The translations under genes were made by a program, and so were the position numbers. Below are positions 33,827-41,600 of a DNA stretch of 64,000 nt, one piece after another. The notes beneath the pieces are model-generated. The model had not been told where the DNA came from and did no database searches. It saw only the letters and a list, made by a program, of their open reading frames with translations. The first letter of the stretch is position 1. Each line of letters begins with the position of its first letter. The stretch is from Flagellimonas marinaquae. Its GTDB lineage: Bacteria; Bacteroidota; Bacteroidia; Flavobacteriales; Flavobacteriaceae. The stretch lies in NCBI RefSeq assembly GCF_023716465.1, contig NZ_CP092415.1, positions 1,527,501 to 1,591,500 on the forward strand. Direction: 5' to 3'.

Positions 33827-34238
33827 TTTTCATTTTAAAAGTGATTTTGTTTTAGAGAACAAACCCAAGTATTCAGATTGGATAACTAGGGTAGTAGATT
33901 CAGAAAATTATTCGGTGGGTCAGATCGATTATATTTTCTGCACAGATGATTACTTGTTACAATTGAACAAGGAGTACTTGAATCACGATACGTTAACGGA
34001 CATCATTACTTTCGATTATACAGATGGATCGGTTATTTCTGGCGACGTTTTTATTTCTACCGAGCGTGTTGAAGAAAACGCTATAAAGTTTAAGGAAGAT
34101 TTTTTGGATGAGCTACGCAGAATAATGAGCCATGGGGTGTTGCACCTTACTGGATATAAAGATAAAACGGTTGCCGAAAAAGAGTTAATGCGCAAAAAGG
34201 AAGATGAAAAAATTAAAATGTTCCACGTGGAACCATAG
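33819..34238 (+). CDS. ybeY: Endoribonuclease YbeY (rRNA maturation)
   Basis: YbeY is a metal-dependent endoribonuclease for 16S rRNA 3' maturation and ribosome quality control. The 139 residues include the family core NKEYLNHDTLTDIITFDY and the metal site SHGVLHLTGYKDKT (about 103-116). The first two His ligands are present; the third His of the canonical HGxLHLxGYDH is replaced by Lys-Asp, a form I recall from other Bacteroidota. The start overlaps the DUF4175-type gene by 8 nt and mnmG begins 2 nt after the stop. A parS-like palindrome forms the last codons. Confidence 0.9.
   Translation: MIDFHFKSDFVLENKPKYSDWITRVVDSENYSVGQIDYIFCTDDYLLQLNKEYLNHDTLTDIITFDYTDGSVISGDVFISTERVEENAIKFKEDFLDELRRIMSHGVLHLTGYKDKTVAEKELMRKKEDEKIKMFHVEP
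34219..34234. promoter_or_regulatory. parS-like site 1 (TGTTCCACGTGGAACC)
   Basis: A 16-mer with CACGTG core matching 15 of 16 positions of the palindrome TGTTCCACGTGGAACA, a close relative of the ParB-binding parS consensus TGTTNCACGTGAAACA. It sits in the last codons of ybeY, just before mnmG. Confidence 0.65.
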
Positions 34239-34240
34239 CT

Positions 34241-36109
34241 ATGTTTGAAAAGGAATATAACGTAATTGTTGTTGGTGGAGGACACGCTGGGGCGGAGGCT
34301 ACCGCTGCCGCCGCGAATATGGGCTCAAGCACTTTGCTGGTCACTATGAACCTACAAACGATTGGGCAAATGTCGTGCAACCCTGCAATGGGTGGAATTG
34401 CAAAAGGTCAAATTGTTCGAGAAATAGATGCATTGGGGGGATATAGCGGCATCATCACGGACAAGTCGGCCATTCAATTTAAAATGTTGAACAAATCCAA
34501 AGGCCCCGCTATGTGGAGTCCAAGGGCACAGAACGATAGAATGCGGTTTGCTGAGGAATGGCGCATGGCTTTGGAGAATACACCAAATGCCGATTTTTAT
34601 CAGGAAATGGTAAATGGTTTGTTGATTGAAGGGGATAAAGTAGTGGGCGTAAAAACAAGTCTTGGGCTCGAAATTAGAGGCAAGGCGGTTGTCTTGACCA
34701 ATGGAACTTTTTTAAATGGGTTGATCCACATCGGGGAAAAACAATTGGGAGGAGGAAGAGCTGGTGAGAAAGCGGCGACAGGTATTACTGAACAGTTAGT
34801 TGACCTTGGTTTCGATAGTGGACGAATGAAAACGGGAACACCGCCAAGAGTGGATGGCAGGTCCTTGGATTACTCCAAAATGATTCCCCAGCCAGGAGAT
34901 GCACAGCCAGAAAAATTCTCGTATTTAAACACACCGGTTCTTACTGAACAGAGAGATTGTTACATGACGCATACGAGTAAATTGGTTCACGATTTATTGC
35001 GAGAAGGGTTTGAAAGGTCGCCAATGTTCAATGGGAGGATTAAAAGTATAGGGCCCAGATATTGCCCCTCTATTGAGGATAAGATCAATCGTTTTGCAGA
35101 TAAAGATTCTCATCAAATATTTGTTGAGCCCGAGGGTTGGAATACTGTGGAAGTTTATGTAAATGGCTTCTCAACCTCATTGCCCGAAGATGTTCAATAT
35201 AAAGCTTTAAAATCCGTAAAGGGATTCGAGCATGTAAAGTTTTTTAGACCTGGTTACGCAATCGAGTACGATTATTTTCCTCCAACACAATTAAAGCATA
35301 CCCTTGAAACCAAGTTGGTGAACAACCTTTATTTTGCAGGACAAATTAATGGCACAACTGGCTATGAAGAAGCGGCTTCCCAAGGGTTAATGGCCGGGAT
35401 AAATGCTCATCTTAAAATTAACGAAAAGGAACCTTTTGTACTTAAAAGAGATGAGGCATATATTGGAGTTTTGGTCGATGATTTGATTACCAAAGGGACG
35501 GAGGAACCTTATCGTATGTTCACATCAAGGGCGGAATATAGAACATTGCTACGCCAAGACAACGCAGATTTACGCTTAACACCAAAGGGATATCAAATCG
35601 GTTTAGCTAAAGAAGAACGGGTAAACAGGATGGAAGAAAAGATGAAAAAGTCTGAGGCTTTTGTTCATTTTTTCAAGAAAACCAGTTTCAATACGGAAGA
35701 AATCAACCCCATTTTAGAAGGGCTCCATTCATCTTTGGTAAAGCAGTCGGATAAACTATTCAAGGTGTTTTCAAGACCAAAGGTTACCATGGACCACATG
35801 CTTCAATTAGATGCTGTCGCACAATTTGTGAAGGAAAACGAGCTCGATCCCGAAGTGCTGGAGCAAGCCGAGATCCAAGTAAAATATTCTGGTTATATAG
35901 AGAAAGAAAAGACAAACGCGGATAAACTTCAGAGGTTGGAAAATGTCCGAATTCCGGATAATTTCGATTATTCAAAATTGAAATCACTCTCATATGAGGC
36001 AAGAGAAAAGCTGGAGAATATTCGCCCGGTAACCATTTCGCAAGCTTCACGTATAAGTGGTGTTTCTCCTGCCGATATAAGCGTCCTTTTAGTCTTTTTG
36101 GGGCGATAA
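34241..36109 (+). CDS. mnmG: tRNA uridine-5-carboxymethylaminomethyl(34) synthesis enzyme MnmG (GidA)
   Basis: MnmG is the FAD enzyme that, with MnmE, modifies U34 of certain tRNAs. The 622 residues match the family. The FAD-binding motif VVGGGHAGAEA lies at about 8-18. The second signature GGGRAGEKAATGITEQL is near 169-185, and the C-terminal MnmE/tRNA-binding helical domain (about 540-620) ends with the conserved ISGVSPADISVLL. Two parS-like palindromes flank the gene at 34219 and 36120, reminiscent of genomes where gidA lies near the origin; mnmE and rsmG are not in this window. Confidence 0.96.
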   Translation: MFEKEYNVIVVGGGHAGAEATAAAANMGSSTLLVTMNLQTIGQMSCNPAMGGIAKGQIVREIDALGGYSGIITDKSAIQFKMLNKSKGPAMWSPRAQNDRMRFAEEWRMALENTPNADFYQEMVNGLLIEGDKVVGVKTSLGLEIRGKAVVLTNGTFLNGLIHIGEKQLGGGRAGEKAATGITEQLVDLGFDSGRMKTGTPPRVDGRSLDYSKMIPQPGDAQPEKFSYLNTPVLTEQRDCYMTHTSKLVHDLLREGFERSPMFNGRIKSIGPRYCPSIEDKINRFADKDSHQIFVEPEGWNTVEVYVNGFSTSLPEDVQYKALKSVKGFEHVKFFRPGYAIEYDYFPPTQLKHTLETKLVNNLYFAGQINGTTGYEEAASQGLMAGINAHLKINEKEPFVLKRDEAYIGVLVDDLITKGTEEPYRMFTSRAEYRTLLRQDNADLRLTPKGYQIGLAKEERVNRMEEKMKKSEAFVHFFKKTSFNTEEINPILEGLHSSLVKQSDKLFKVFSRPKVTMDHMLQLDAVAQFVKENELDPEVLEQAEIQVKYSGYIEKEKTNADKLQRLENVRIPDNFDYSKLKSLSYEAREKLENIRPVTISQASRISGVSPADISVLLVFLGR

Positions 36110-36119
36110 GGAGCCAAAC

Positions 36120-36135
36120 TGTTCCACGTGGAACA
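36120..36135. promoter_or_regulatory. parS-like site 2 (perfect palindrome TGTTCCACGTGGAACA)
   Basis: A perfect 16-bp palindrome in the intergenic region 10 nt after mnmG. It differs from the classic TGTTTCACGTGAAACA at two symmetric positions only. It is the strongest of four such sites in the window. Confidence 0.75.
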
Positions 36136-36203
36136 ACTGTTATCTTTTTGGCCGGATGTAATTGGCTCAGTTTTTGATTTGTATTTGCAAATCAACTTGT
36201 AAA

Positions 36204-36749
36204 ATGAAACAGCATCTACTTCTTGCGTTAGCGGTTATGTTTTTGCATTCATGTATACCACTGCGTATTGCCCCCACTATAAAAGATTATAAAATAACCC
36301 AAGGAAAAAAGTTTAAAAGGGGACTGCCCAAGAAAACAGTTTTTGTGTTCGAAGACCCAAAAGATGCCGACGAGTTTTACCATTATGTAAACACAAAATA
36401 TCAACTGGACGATTATTACGTGGATGTGCAAGTACCATTTACAATCAATGACCAAACCTTTTATTTTTCATTTTACGAAGTCGAGATTCCGACCAAAACC
36501 ATAAACCTGGTTCCTTTGGCGTTGGATGTGGCATTAAGCCGAGCGGCCGATATGGATCCCATGTTTGAGGATGCCCATGCTACACGAATAGGTAATTGGT
36601 ACATAGCCATAGAAATATTCAGTGCAACAGAAGAAGATTGTTTATCGTTCGATTCAGTTTCAAGAGAATTGGTTTTGTCCTATCTTCGGGATTTGAAGAA
36701 AGAATATTTGGCCACCGATAATTATAATGAGCTTGTTTTTAAAAACTAA
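36204..36749 (+). CDS. Conserved hypothetical lipoprotein
   Basis: A 181-residue exported lipoprotein of unknown function. I start at the ATG at 36204, which puts the signal peptide at the N-terminus (MKQHLLLALAVMFLHSC) with a lipobox-like Leu-His-Ser-Cys; the longer frame from 36162 adds a Cys-rich leader. The mature part is mixed alpha/beta with many aromatic and acidic residues (DDYYVDVQVPFTIND, FYFSFYEVEIP) and no motif I recognise. Its end overlaps the methyltransferase start by 23 nt. Confidence 0.75.
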   Translation: MKQHLLLALAVMFLHSCIPLRIAPTIKDYKITQGKKFKRGLPKKTVFVFEDPKDADEFYHYVNTKYQLDDYYVDVQVPFTINDQTFYFSFYEVEIPTKTINLVPLALDVALSRAADMDPMFEDAHATRIGNWYIAIEIFSATEEDCLSFDSVSRELVLSYLRDLKKEYLATDNYNELVFKN

Positions 36750-37557
36750 AGACTTTTCTGTTTCAGGCGAAGAATTTGAACTACATCATGATCAAGACCT
36801 GGATATGTTGGTTACTAAACCACAACCCGAAAGCCTTGACTTATATTACGAAAGTGAGGACTATATATCGCATACCGATGCCCAAAATACTTTTACAGAT
36901 AGATTGTACCAGTTTGTTAAGCGCAGAAATTTACAAAATAAAATTCAAGTAATTGATAATCAGGTAAATAAACCAATAAATCTACTTGACATTGGTGCAG
37001 GAACTGGAGATTTTGTGCTTACGGCAAAAAAACATGGATTTGAAGCCTTTGGGGTGGAGCCCAACAACAAGGCTAGGGAACTAGCTCTAAAAAAAGGTGT
37101 GGGGCTAAGCGCCAAAATAGAAGAGATAAACACTAATAGGTTCCAAGCCATCACTCTTTGGCATGTACTAGAGCATTTACCGGATTTGGAAAAAGATATT
37201 AAAACTTTGGTGGGTCTTTTGGAAGAGGACGGCGTAATGGTAATCGCTGTCCCAAATTTTAAATCGTATGATGCAAACCATTATGGGTCGTTTTGGGCCG
37301 GTTACGATGTTCCCAGGCATCTTTGGCATTTTTCAAAAACAGCGATCGCCAAAATATTTGCTGCACATCAAATGGAAGTGGTAAAGATTGGACCCATGCT
37401 CTTCGATGCATTTTACGTTTCCATGCTTTCAGAAAAATACAAAGGCAACAAGCTTTATCTGATCAAAGCCTTTTTTATTGGACTATGGTCAAATTTAAGT
37501 GCCTTCTTCACCAAAGAACACTCTTCACTGATTTATATCCTCAAAAAGAAGCAATAA
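36727..37557 (+). CDS. Class I SAM-dependent methyltransferase
   Basis: A 276-residue methyltransferase of the Methyltransf_11/23 type. SAM-binding motif I is LLDIGAGTGDF (about 87-97), with the acidic ribose-binding residue in GVEPN (about 110-114) and the motif IV-like LWHVLEHLPD. A C-terminal helical part carries a hydrophobic stretch (YLIKAFFIGLWSNLSAFF). The architecture resembles methyltransferases acting on lipid-linked or glycan substrates, but the substrate is not readable. It overlaps the lipoprotein gene by 23 nt and is probably co-transcribed with it. Confidence 0.85.
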   Translation: MSLFLKTKDFSVSGEEFELHHDQDLDMLVTKPQPESLDLYYESEDYISHTDAQNTFTDRLYQFVKRRNLQNKIQVIDNQVNKPINLLDIGAGTGDFVLTAKKHGFEAFGVEPNNKARELALKKGVGLSAKIEEINTNRFQAITLWHVLEHLPDLEKDIKTLVGLLEEDGVMVIAVPNFKSYDANHYGSFWAGYDVPRHLWHFSKTAIAKIFAAHQMEVVKIGPMLFDAFYVSMLSEKYKGNKLYLIKAFFIGLWSNLSAFFTKEHSSLIYILKKKQ

Positions 37558-37677
37558 GCCGTTTTAAGTCTTTTGAACAGCTCATTTCACACTAAATAGG
37601 ACAATTACATTGGCCAAAAAAGAAACGCTTTCAGAGAGCCGTTTCTGAACGCACAGAACATAAGTGAGCTCAATAGA

Positions 37678-37716
37678 AATTGAAACTATGAATAAGAAAA
37701 GCTTATAGTTCCAATT
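37678..37716 (+). terminator. Possible hairpin downstream of the methyltransferase
   Basis: An imperfect inverted repeat (AATTGAAACT / AGTTCCAATT, one mismatch, with inner ATAAG/CTTAT) lies 120 nt after the methyltransferase stop, followed by a T-containing stretch. It is weak and may instead be a regulatory hairpin. Confidence 0.35.
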
Positions 37717-37767
37717 TTAACTTTTTAGAACGTTCCAACTTAATTATCCCTATTTGAAAACCTTTTC

Positions 37768-37775
37768 TATTTTTG
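37768..37775 (+). promoter_or_regulatory. Putative -7 box (TATTTTTG) of the OmpH-like gene
   Basis: An exact TAnnTTTG element ends 17 nt before the chosen ATG at 37793. No clear -33 element. Confidence 0.5.
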
Positions 37776-37792
37776 CCATCTATAAAAACTTA

Positions 37793-38302
37793 ATGATGAA
37801 AAAATTACTAGTGCTTGTAATTGCCATAACCGCCATGGCATGTCAGCAGAACAAAATCGCATTTGTGGATAGTGTACGAATCATGGACGAGTATCAAGAG
37901 AAAGTAGATGTTGAGGCCAGGTTCAAAACCAAAGCGGATGCCATGGGCAAAAAAAGAGATAGTATTTCACAAGCTTTTCAATTGGAATTGCAACAGTTTC
38001 AGACCAAGGCGCAGAAAATGTCACAGAAAAATGCACAAGAGGAATACGCACAACTACAACAGCGTGGGCAATTTGTTGGTCAACAGTTGCAACAAGAAGA
38101 GCAGCAGTTACAGCAATCCAGTCAGGCAGAGATGGACAGCTTGGTAAAAAAGGTGAAAAAAGAAATAAAAGCCTATGGCGAGGCAAATGGTTTCACGTAC
38201 ATCCTTGGAGGTGGCGACGGGGGCTCCGTTATTTATGGGGACGAAACAAATGACGTTACCGATGCCATTCTAAAAATATTGAACGATAAATACGAAAAAT
38301 AA
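37793..38302 (+). CDS. OmpH/Skp-family lipoprotein (periplasmic chaperone-like)
   Basis: A 169-residue OmpH/Skp-like protein. Skp homologues hold unfolded outer-membrane proteins in the periplasm. Starting at 37793 gives a lipoprotein signal (MMKKLLVLVIAITAMAC, lipobox Ala-Met-Ala-Cys); the upstream in-frame ATG at 37754 would include the promoter. After the opening strand (KIAFVDSVRIMDEY) comes a long Gln/Glu/Lys coiled coil (about 40-130; the Skp tentacle), then the closing strand (FTYILGGGDGGSVIYG). Lipidation is unlike E. coli Skp but common in Bacteroidota paralogues. Confidence 0.85.
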   Translation: MMKKLLVLVIAITAMACQQNKIAFVDSVRIMDEYQEKVDVEARFKTKADAMGKKRDSISQAFQLELQQFQTKAQKMSQKNAQEEYAQLQQRGQFVGQQLQQEEQQLQQSSQAEMDSLVKKVKKEIKAYGEANGFTYILGGGDGGSVIYGDETNDVTDAILKILNDKYEK

Positions 38303-38324
38303 AATTATAGTTCAGTTGTACACC

Positions 38325-38350
38325 AGCCCGCTTTTAAGAGCGGGCTTTTT
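38325..38350 (+). terminator. Intrinsic terminator of the OmpH-like gene
   Basis: AGCCCGCT / AGCGGGCT forms an 8-bp stem with a 6-nt loop followed by T5. It overlaps the stop codon of the convergent membrane-protein gene, for which the opposite strand offers no T-run. Confidence 0.8.
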
Positions 38351-38930
38351 GTTTTTGTGCCTTTGATTTTTTATATGATGTGAATAAAAAAGCACCGAAC
38401 GCAAGTTCAACCACGGCACCACTAAGTGCTGAAAGGCCGGGAGATGCATTTAGGAAAAACAACCCAAAGGCAGTAGCTCCCAAAAGCCCGCCCAATATCC
38501 AATATATCTTAATCCCGTAAAGCGTGGTAAAGGTCAAATACCTTCCACCAATGATCAAAAGCATACCTTGAAAAAACCACGCATGCTCCTGCAGAGATAG
38601 CAACAATGCCAGAGGAATGCACATGAGCATAAAAAATGTACCCTCCATGGCCAGTTTTCCCAATGCATTTTGATTGGAATGTTTACCAGGAACACCGGTT
38701 AACCTAGCCAACAACAATCCTAAAGGATTAATAAGCATGCCGCCGAAAAAAAGCGTCCAAACCGCAGTTTGGCCATTGACCAAAAACGCCACTGATCCAG
38801 AAACAAGCCAAACCAATCCGGATGACAATACACCCAACGCCCCATAACCGTAACCCTTGCGAAGGTCGGATTGGGCAACATTAATATGGTTTAGGTCTTG
38901 CGTACCGGAATTGTTACTTGCTGTGTCCAT
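38334..38930 (-). CDS. Conserved hypothetical multi-pass membrane protein
   Basis: A 198-residue protein with about six hydrophobic helices (for example GVLSSGLVWLVSGSVAFLV, WTLFFGGMLINPLGLLLARL, FFMLMCIPLALLLSL) and basic ends, so an inner-membrane location is clear. I start at MDTASNNSG (ATG ending 38930); a longer frame from 38966 adds an unlikely leader. I do not recognise a transporter motif; uncharacterised DUF families of similar layout exist. It lies 56 nt downstream of the nitroreductase on the same strand and may share its transcript. Confidence 0.65.
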   Translation of the reverse strand: MDTASNNSGTQDLNHINVAQSDLRKGYGYGALGVLSSGLVWLVSGSVAFLVNGQTAVWTLFFGGMLINPLGLLLARLTGVPGKHSNQNALGKLAMEGTFFMLMCIPLALLLSLQEHAWFFQGMLLIIGGRYLTFTTLYGIKIYWILGGLLGATAFGLFFLNASPGLSALSGAVVELAFGAFLFTSYKKSKAQKQKARS

Positions 38931-38986
38931 ATAAAATGGGGTTAGTTTTTTAAAAAGATTAACCAAATAAAATAATGAAACTTAGG

Positions 38987-39709
38987 CTACACACGCGTAT
39001 AAACTTCTTTAAATGGAATACGCATGCGATCGCCCCATACCCCGCCTTCTGCACGAATGCCACACGAGATAATCATGTTGATCTGTGCTCCATAGGGCAA
39101 TTTTAAAATGCGCTTTGCCCGTTTGCTATCAAAGCCCTCCATGGGACAGGTATCATATCCTTTGGAAGACATGGCCAGCATAAAGGTTTGGGCGGCCAGT
39201 GCACATGTTTTATGTACAACTACATTCATATCGCTTTCGGATACTTGGTAAACCATAGGTCGGAACAACCCGACTATATTTACCATAATTTTTCTGATAA
39301 CTCCAAGCACACCAAAAAAACGAGCATATAAAAATGGCATTACCCTTCCATAATACAGCTGCCATCTCTTTATGCGGGCCTCTTGTTTTTCTCTTGGGCT
39401 ATTCTTTTGGACATTTTTGGTTTCTAGTTTTAGCATATCTCTTTCCCTTGTCCGATGAAGATCTTGGCGTGTAACAAAAACCACTAATTGTTGGGCTGTT
39501 GTGGCCGCCTGTTGGTCCAAACAAGCCACCGAAAGTTTTTTAAGCACCTCAGGATTTGTGATATGGTAAAACTCCCAAAGCTGCATATTGGAACTATTGG
39601 GTGCCAAAGTGGCCATTTGGAGGCAATGTTTCACGACCTCTTCATCAATGGCCTCTTCTTTATAATTTCTGACGGAGCGACGATGGATTACGGCTTCTTC
39701 AAATGTCAT
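38987..39709 (-). CDS. Nitroreductase-family protein
   Basis: A 240-residue flavoprotein of the nitroreductase family (FMN-dependent NAD(P)H oxidoreductases). The N-terminal RRSVRNYKEEAIDEE and ATLAPNSSNMQLWEF (FMN-phosphate and substrate region) and the C-terminal GYDTCPMEGFD with GIRAEGG are family marks. Between them (about 95-160) lies an unusually basic and then hydrophobic stretch (KRWQLYYGRV, FFGVLGVIRKIMVNIVGLF) that may be membrane-associated. Substrate unknown. The 39710-39856 region upstream shows no exact -7 box. Confidence 0.85.
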   Translation of the reverse strand: MTFEEAVIHRRSVRNYKEEAIDEEVVKHCLQMATLAPNSSNMQLWEFYHITNPEVLKKLSVACLDQQAATTAQQLVVFVTRQDLHRTRERDMLKLETKNVQKNSPREKQEARIKRWQLYYGRVMPFLYARFFGVLGVIRKIMVNIVGLFRPMVYQVSESDMNVVVHKTCALAAQTFMLAMSSKGYDTCPMEGFDSKRAKRILKLPYGAQINMIISCGIRAEGGVWGDRMRIPFKEVYTRV

Positions 39710-39856
39710 TGGGGTGGTGGATTAAGTAGAGTTGATTAAAATTAAAAACGAAAGTCAAACGATTTTGTATGGGAAACCAAAGAGTTCTTGCAGCCCATAT
39801 CAATTTCCATTTAGGGCCAATCTCAATTATATATGGGAGCGTGCTCCAAACGTGTC

Positions 39857-40252
39857 TTATTGCATTAAAAACACTAAAAATAGGGTAGGTATCAAGTACA
39901 CAACAATAGTTTGGGCACCTACGTAATCTTTGGCGACCCTCTGACCCAATAACAACATCAGCAAGGTAATTCCCGACAGAATGGCGCCGTAAAAGCCATA
40001 ACTGCTCTCACTATCAACAATAAATTGAAAAGCGCCGACACCGGCCAGTATTCCCGATAACATTTCCAATACCAAAACAATTCCCAGAAGTCCGGGGACC
40101 ATTCCCCTAAAAATGGATTTGGAAAAATGACCGGTCAACCAATCCAAATTGCCTTTCCAATCTAAAATTTTATCTATTCCACTTTGCAAAAATGTAATTG
40201 TCAAAAACAATAATAAGAGGATTTCTGTGGCGTTCGCGAATACATTGTTCAT
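39857..40252 (-). CDS. DoxX-family membrane protein
   Basis: A 131-residue protein with four predicted transmembrane helices and a DoxX/MauE-like N-terminus (FLQSGIDKILDWKGNLDWL). DoxX-like proteins are small quinone- or thiol-related membrane subunits; no specific role can be assigned. It starts 15 nt after holB and is likely co-transcribed with it. Confidence 0.75.
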   Translation of the reverse strand: MNNVFANATEILLLLFLTITFLQSGIDKILDWKGNLDWLTGHFSKSIFRGMVPGLLGIVLVLEMLSGILAGVGAFQFIVDSESSYGFYGAILSGITLLMLLLGQRVAKDYVGAQTIVVYLIPTLFLVFLMQ

Positions 40253-40267
40253 AAACTATATTTTAAA

Positions 40268-41419
40268 TTAGGCGGCCTTGGCGTGCAAAAGCCTTGTAAG
40301 TTTTATGGACAGGTCCGTAAAGATCAATTTGGAATTTCCGTTACGTTCCACGTGAAAAATAGCCTGTTCCAACTCCTTTACAATATCCAAAATATTGTTT
40401 TCATGTACAAAAGGAGCAAATTTGTTGAGGTCAAAGCCCTCCATATGTATTTTCGCATGTACCAGTTCCGTGGCGCTATAATTTAGCAAAAGTGCTTGGC
40501 GCATCATGGTGAGACAGTAATTCAAAAACTTCTTTTGCACCTCACGTCCCGTTTTTGCCACCTCGTCGCTCCACAAGATCAGTTCCTGTACCGCAGCTTT
40601 GTTACCTTTGGCCTTAAATGCGCTGCGCACCCATTGTACAAACCATCTTTCGAAAACCAAATCCTCGGAATCCTTGTTCAATAGATCCAAAGCTTTATTA
40701 AAATTCCCGTTTGCTTCCAAGGCAATGGTCAACGCTTCGGTCTGGTCCACACCTTTTAGGAGGAGCGCATCGGTAATCGCTTGTTCCGCAAGTGGGGGAA
40801 AATTCAAAATTTGACAACGGGATCTGATCGTGTTTATGATTTGTTCTTCATCTTCGGCCAAAAGGAGCAAAATGGTTTTGTTTGGAGGCTCCTCGATCAA
40901 TTTTAGCAGCTTGTTCGCAGCGGAGACATTCATTTTTTCCGCCATCCAGACAATCAAGATCTTATATCCGCCCTCATAAGACTTTAACGATAGCTTTTTA
41001 ACCATGTCCTGGGCTTCGTCCACCCCGATTTGGCCCTGTTTTTTTTCAATGCCGATATGCCGGTACCAGTCGAACAGGTTTCCATATGGTTGCTCTTTTA
41101 CAAATTGGCGCCACTCTTCCAAATAATGGTCGCTTACCGCATGCGATTTTATCTTGTCCGAATTGGAAACGGGAAAAGCAAAATGAAGATCGGGATGCGA
41201 CAATGAGTTGCATTTGGTATTGCAATCGGTATGTCCTCCTTCATTTTCGACACCGATGTTGCCACACAACAGATACTGGGCATAGGCAATTGCCATGGGC
41301 AGAACGCCGGAACCCTCTGGCCCCACAAATAATTGAGCATGCGCCACCCTTCCGGTTTCAGCTGTGGTCACCAAATGGTTTTTGATGTGCTCTAAGCCTA
41401 AAACATTTTTAAAAAGCAT
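40268..41419 (-). CDS. holB: DNA polymerase III delta prime subunit
   Basis: HolB is part of the clamp-loader that places the sliding clamp on DNA. I use MLFKNVLGLEHIKNHL (ATG ending 41419), 383 residues; an ATG 15 nt upstream is also in frame but the -7 box lies between the two. The AAA+ domain shows a degenerate P-loop (GPEGSGV, no Lys), as in delta prime subunits that do not bind ATP, a reduced Cys cluster (CGN...DCNTKC) where many homologues have a four-Cys zinc site, and the conserved ANKLLKLIEEPP (sensor/SRC region), TIRSRCQ. A parS-like site lies inside the 3' part. Confidence 0.92.
   Translation of the reverse strand: MLFKNVLGLEHIKNHLVTTAETGRVAHAQLFVGPEGSGVLPMAIAYAQYLLCGNIGVENEGGHTDCNTKCNSLSHPDLHFAFPVSNSDKIKSHAVSDHYLEEWRQFVKEQPYGNLFDWYRHIGIEKKQGQIGVDEAQDMVKKLSLKSYEGGYKILIVWMAEKMNVSAANKLLKLIEEPPNKTILLLLAEDEEQIINTIRSRCQILNFPPLAEQAITDALLLKGVDQTEALTIALEANGNFNKALDLLNKDSEDLVFERWFVQWVRSAFKAKGNKAAVQELILWSDEVAKTGREVQKKFLNYCLTMMRQALLLNYSATELVHAKIHMEGFDLNKFAPFVHENNILDIVKELEQAIFHVERNGNSKLIFTDLSIKLTRLLHAKAA
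40344..40359. promoter_or_regulatory. parS-like site 3 (weak), within holB
   Basis: CGTTCCACGTGAAAAA keeps the GTTCCACGTG half and the CACGTG core but is degenerate in the right arm (13 of 16 to the palindrome at 36120). Reported for its proximity to better sites. Confidence 0.4.
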
Positions 41420-41423
41420 GTCC

Positions 41424-41431
41424 CAAAGATA
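41424..41431 (-). promoter_or_regulatory. Putative -7 box (TATCTTTG) of holB, adjacent to the start codon
   Basis: An exact TAnnTTTG element on the minus strand ends 4 nt before the chosen holB ATG. If it is used, transcription would begin at or next to the ATG, giving a leaderless mRNA. No -33 TTG seen. Confidence 0.45.
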
Positions 41432-41568
41432 CATTTTTAACGGCTGAAGTTTCCCTAAGGAAAACAGGGTATCCCAAAGAAGGTTTAACAGAATTCAACG
41501 AAAAGGTTAAATCCACTGAAACTTTTAAATATTAGTACGGATGAATAGCCGAAAAAGCAGGAAATCTT

Positions 41569-41576
41569 TACTTTTG
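41569..41576 (+). promoter_or_regulatory. Putative -7 box (TACTTTTG) of pgk
   Basis: An exact TAnnTTTG element ends 24 nt before the pgk ATG at 41601; it lies within a longer in-frame opening from 41541 and so supports the shorter start. Confidence 0.55.
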
Positions 41577-41600
41577 AAATTCTCAAAAAAGGACACACAG

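Noticed and set aside
36162..36203. Upstream ATG at 36162 as the start of the lipoprotein
   Set aside because: It would add a 14-residue leader ahead of a normal lipoprotein signal peptide.
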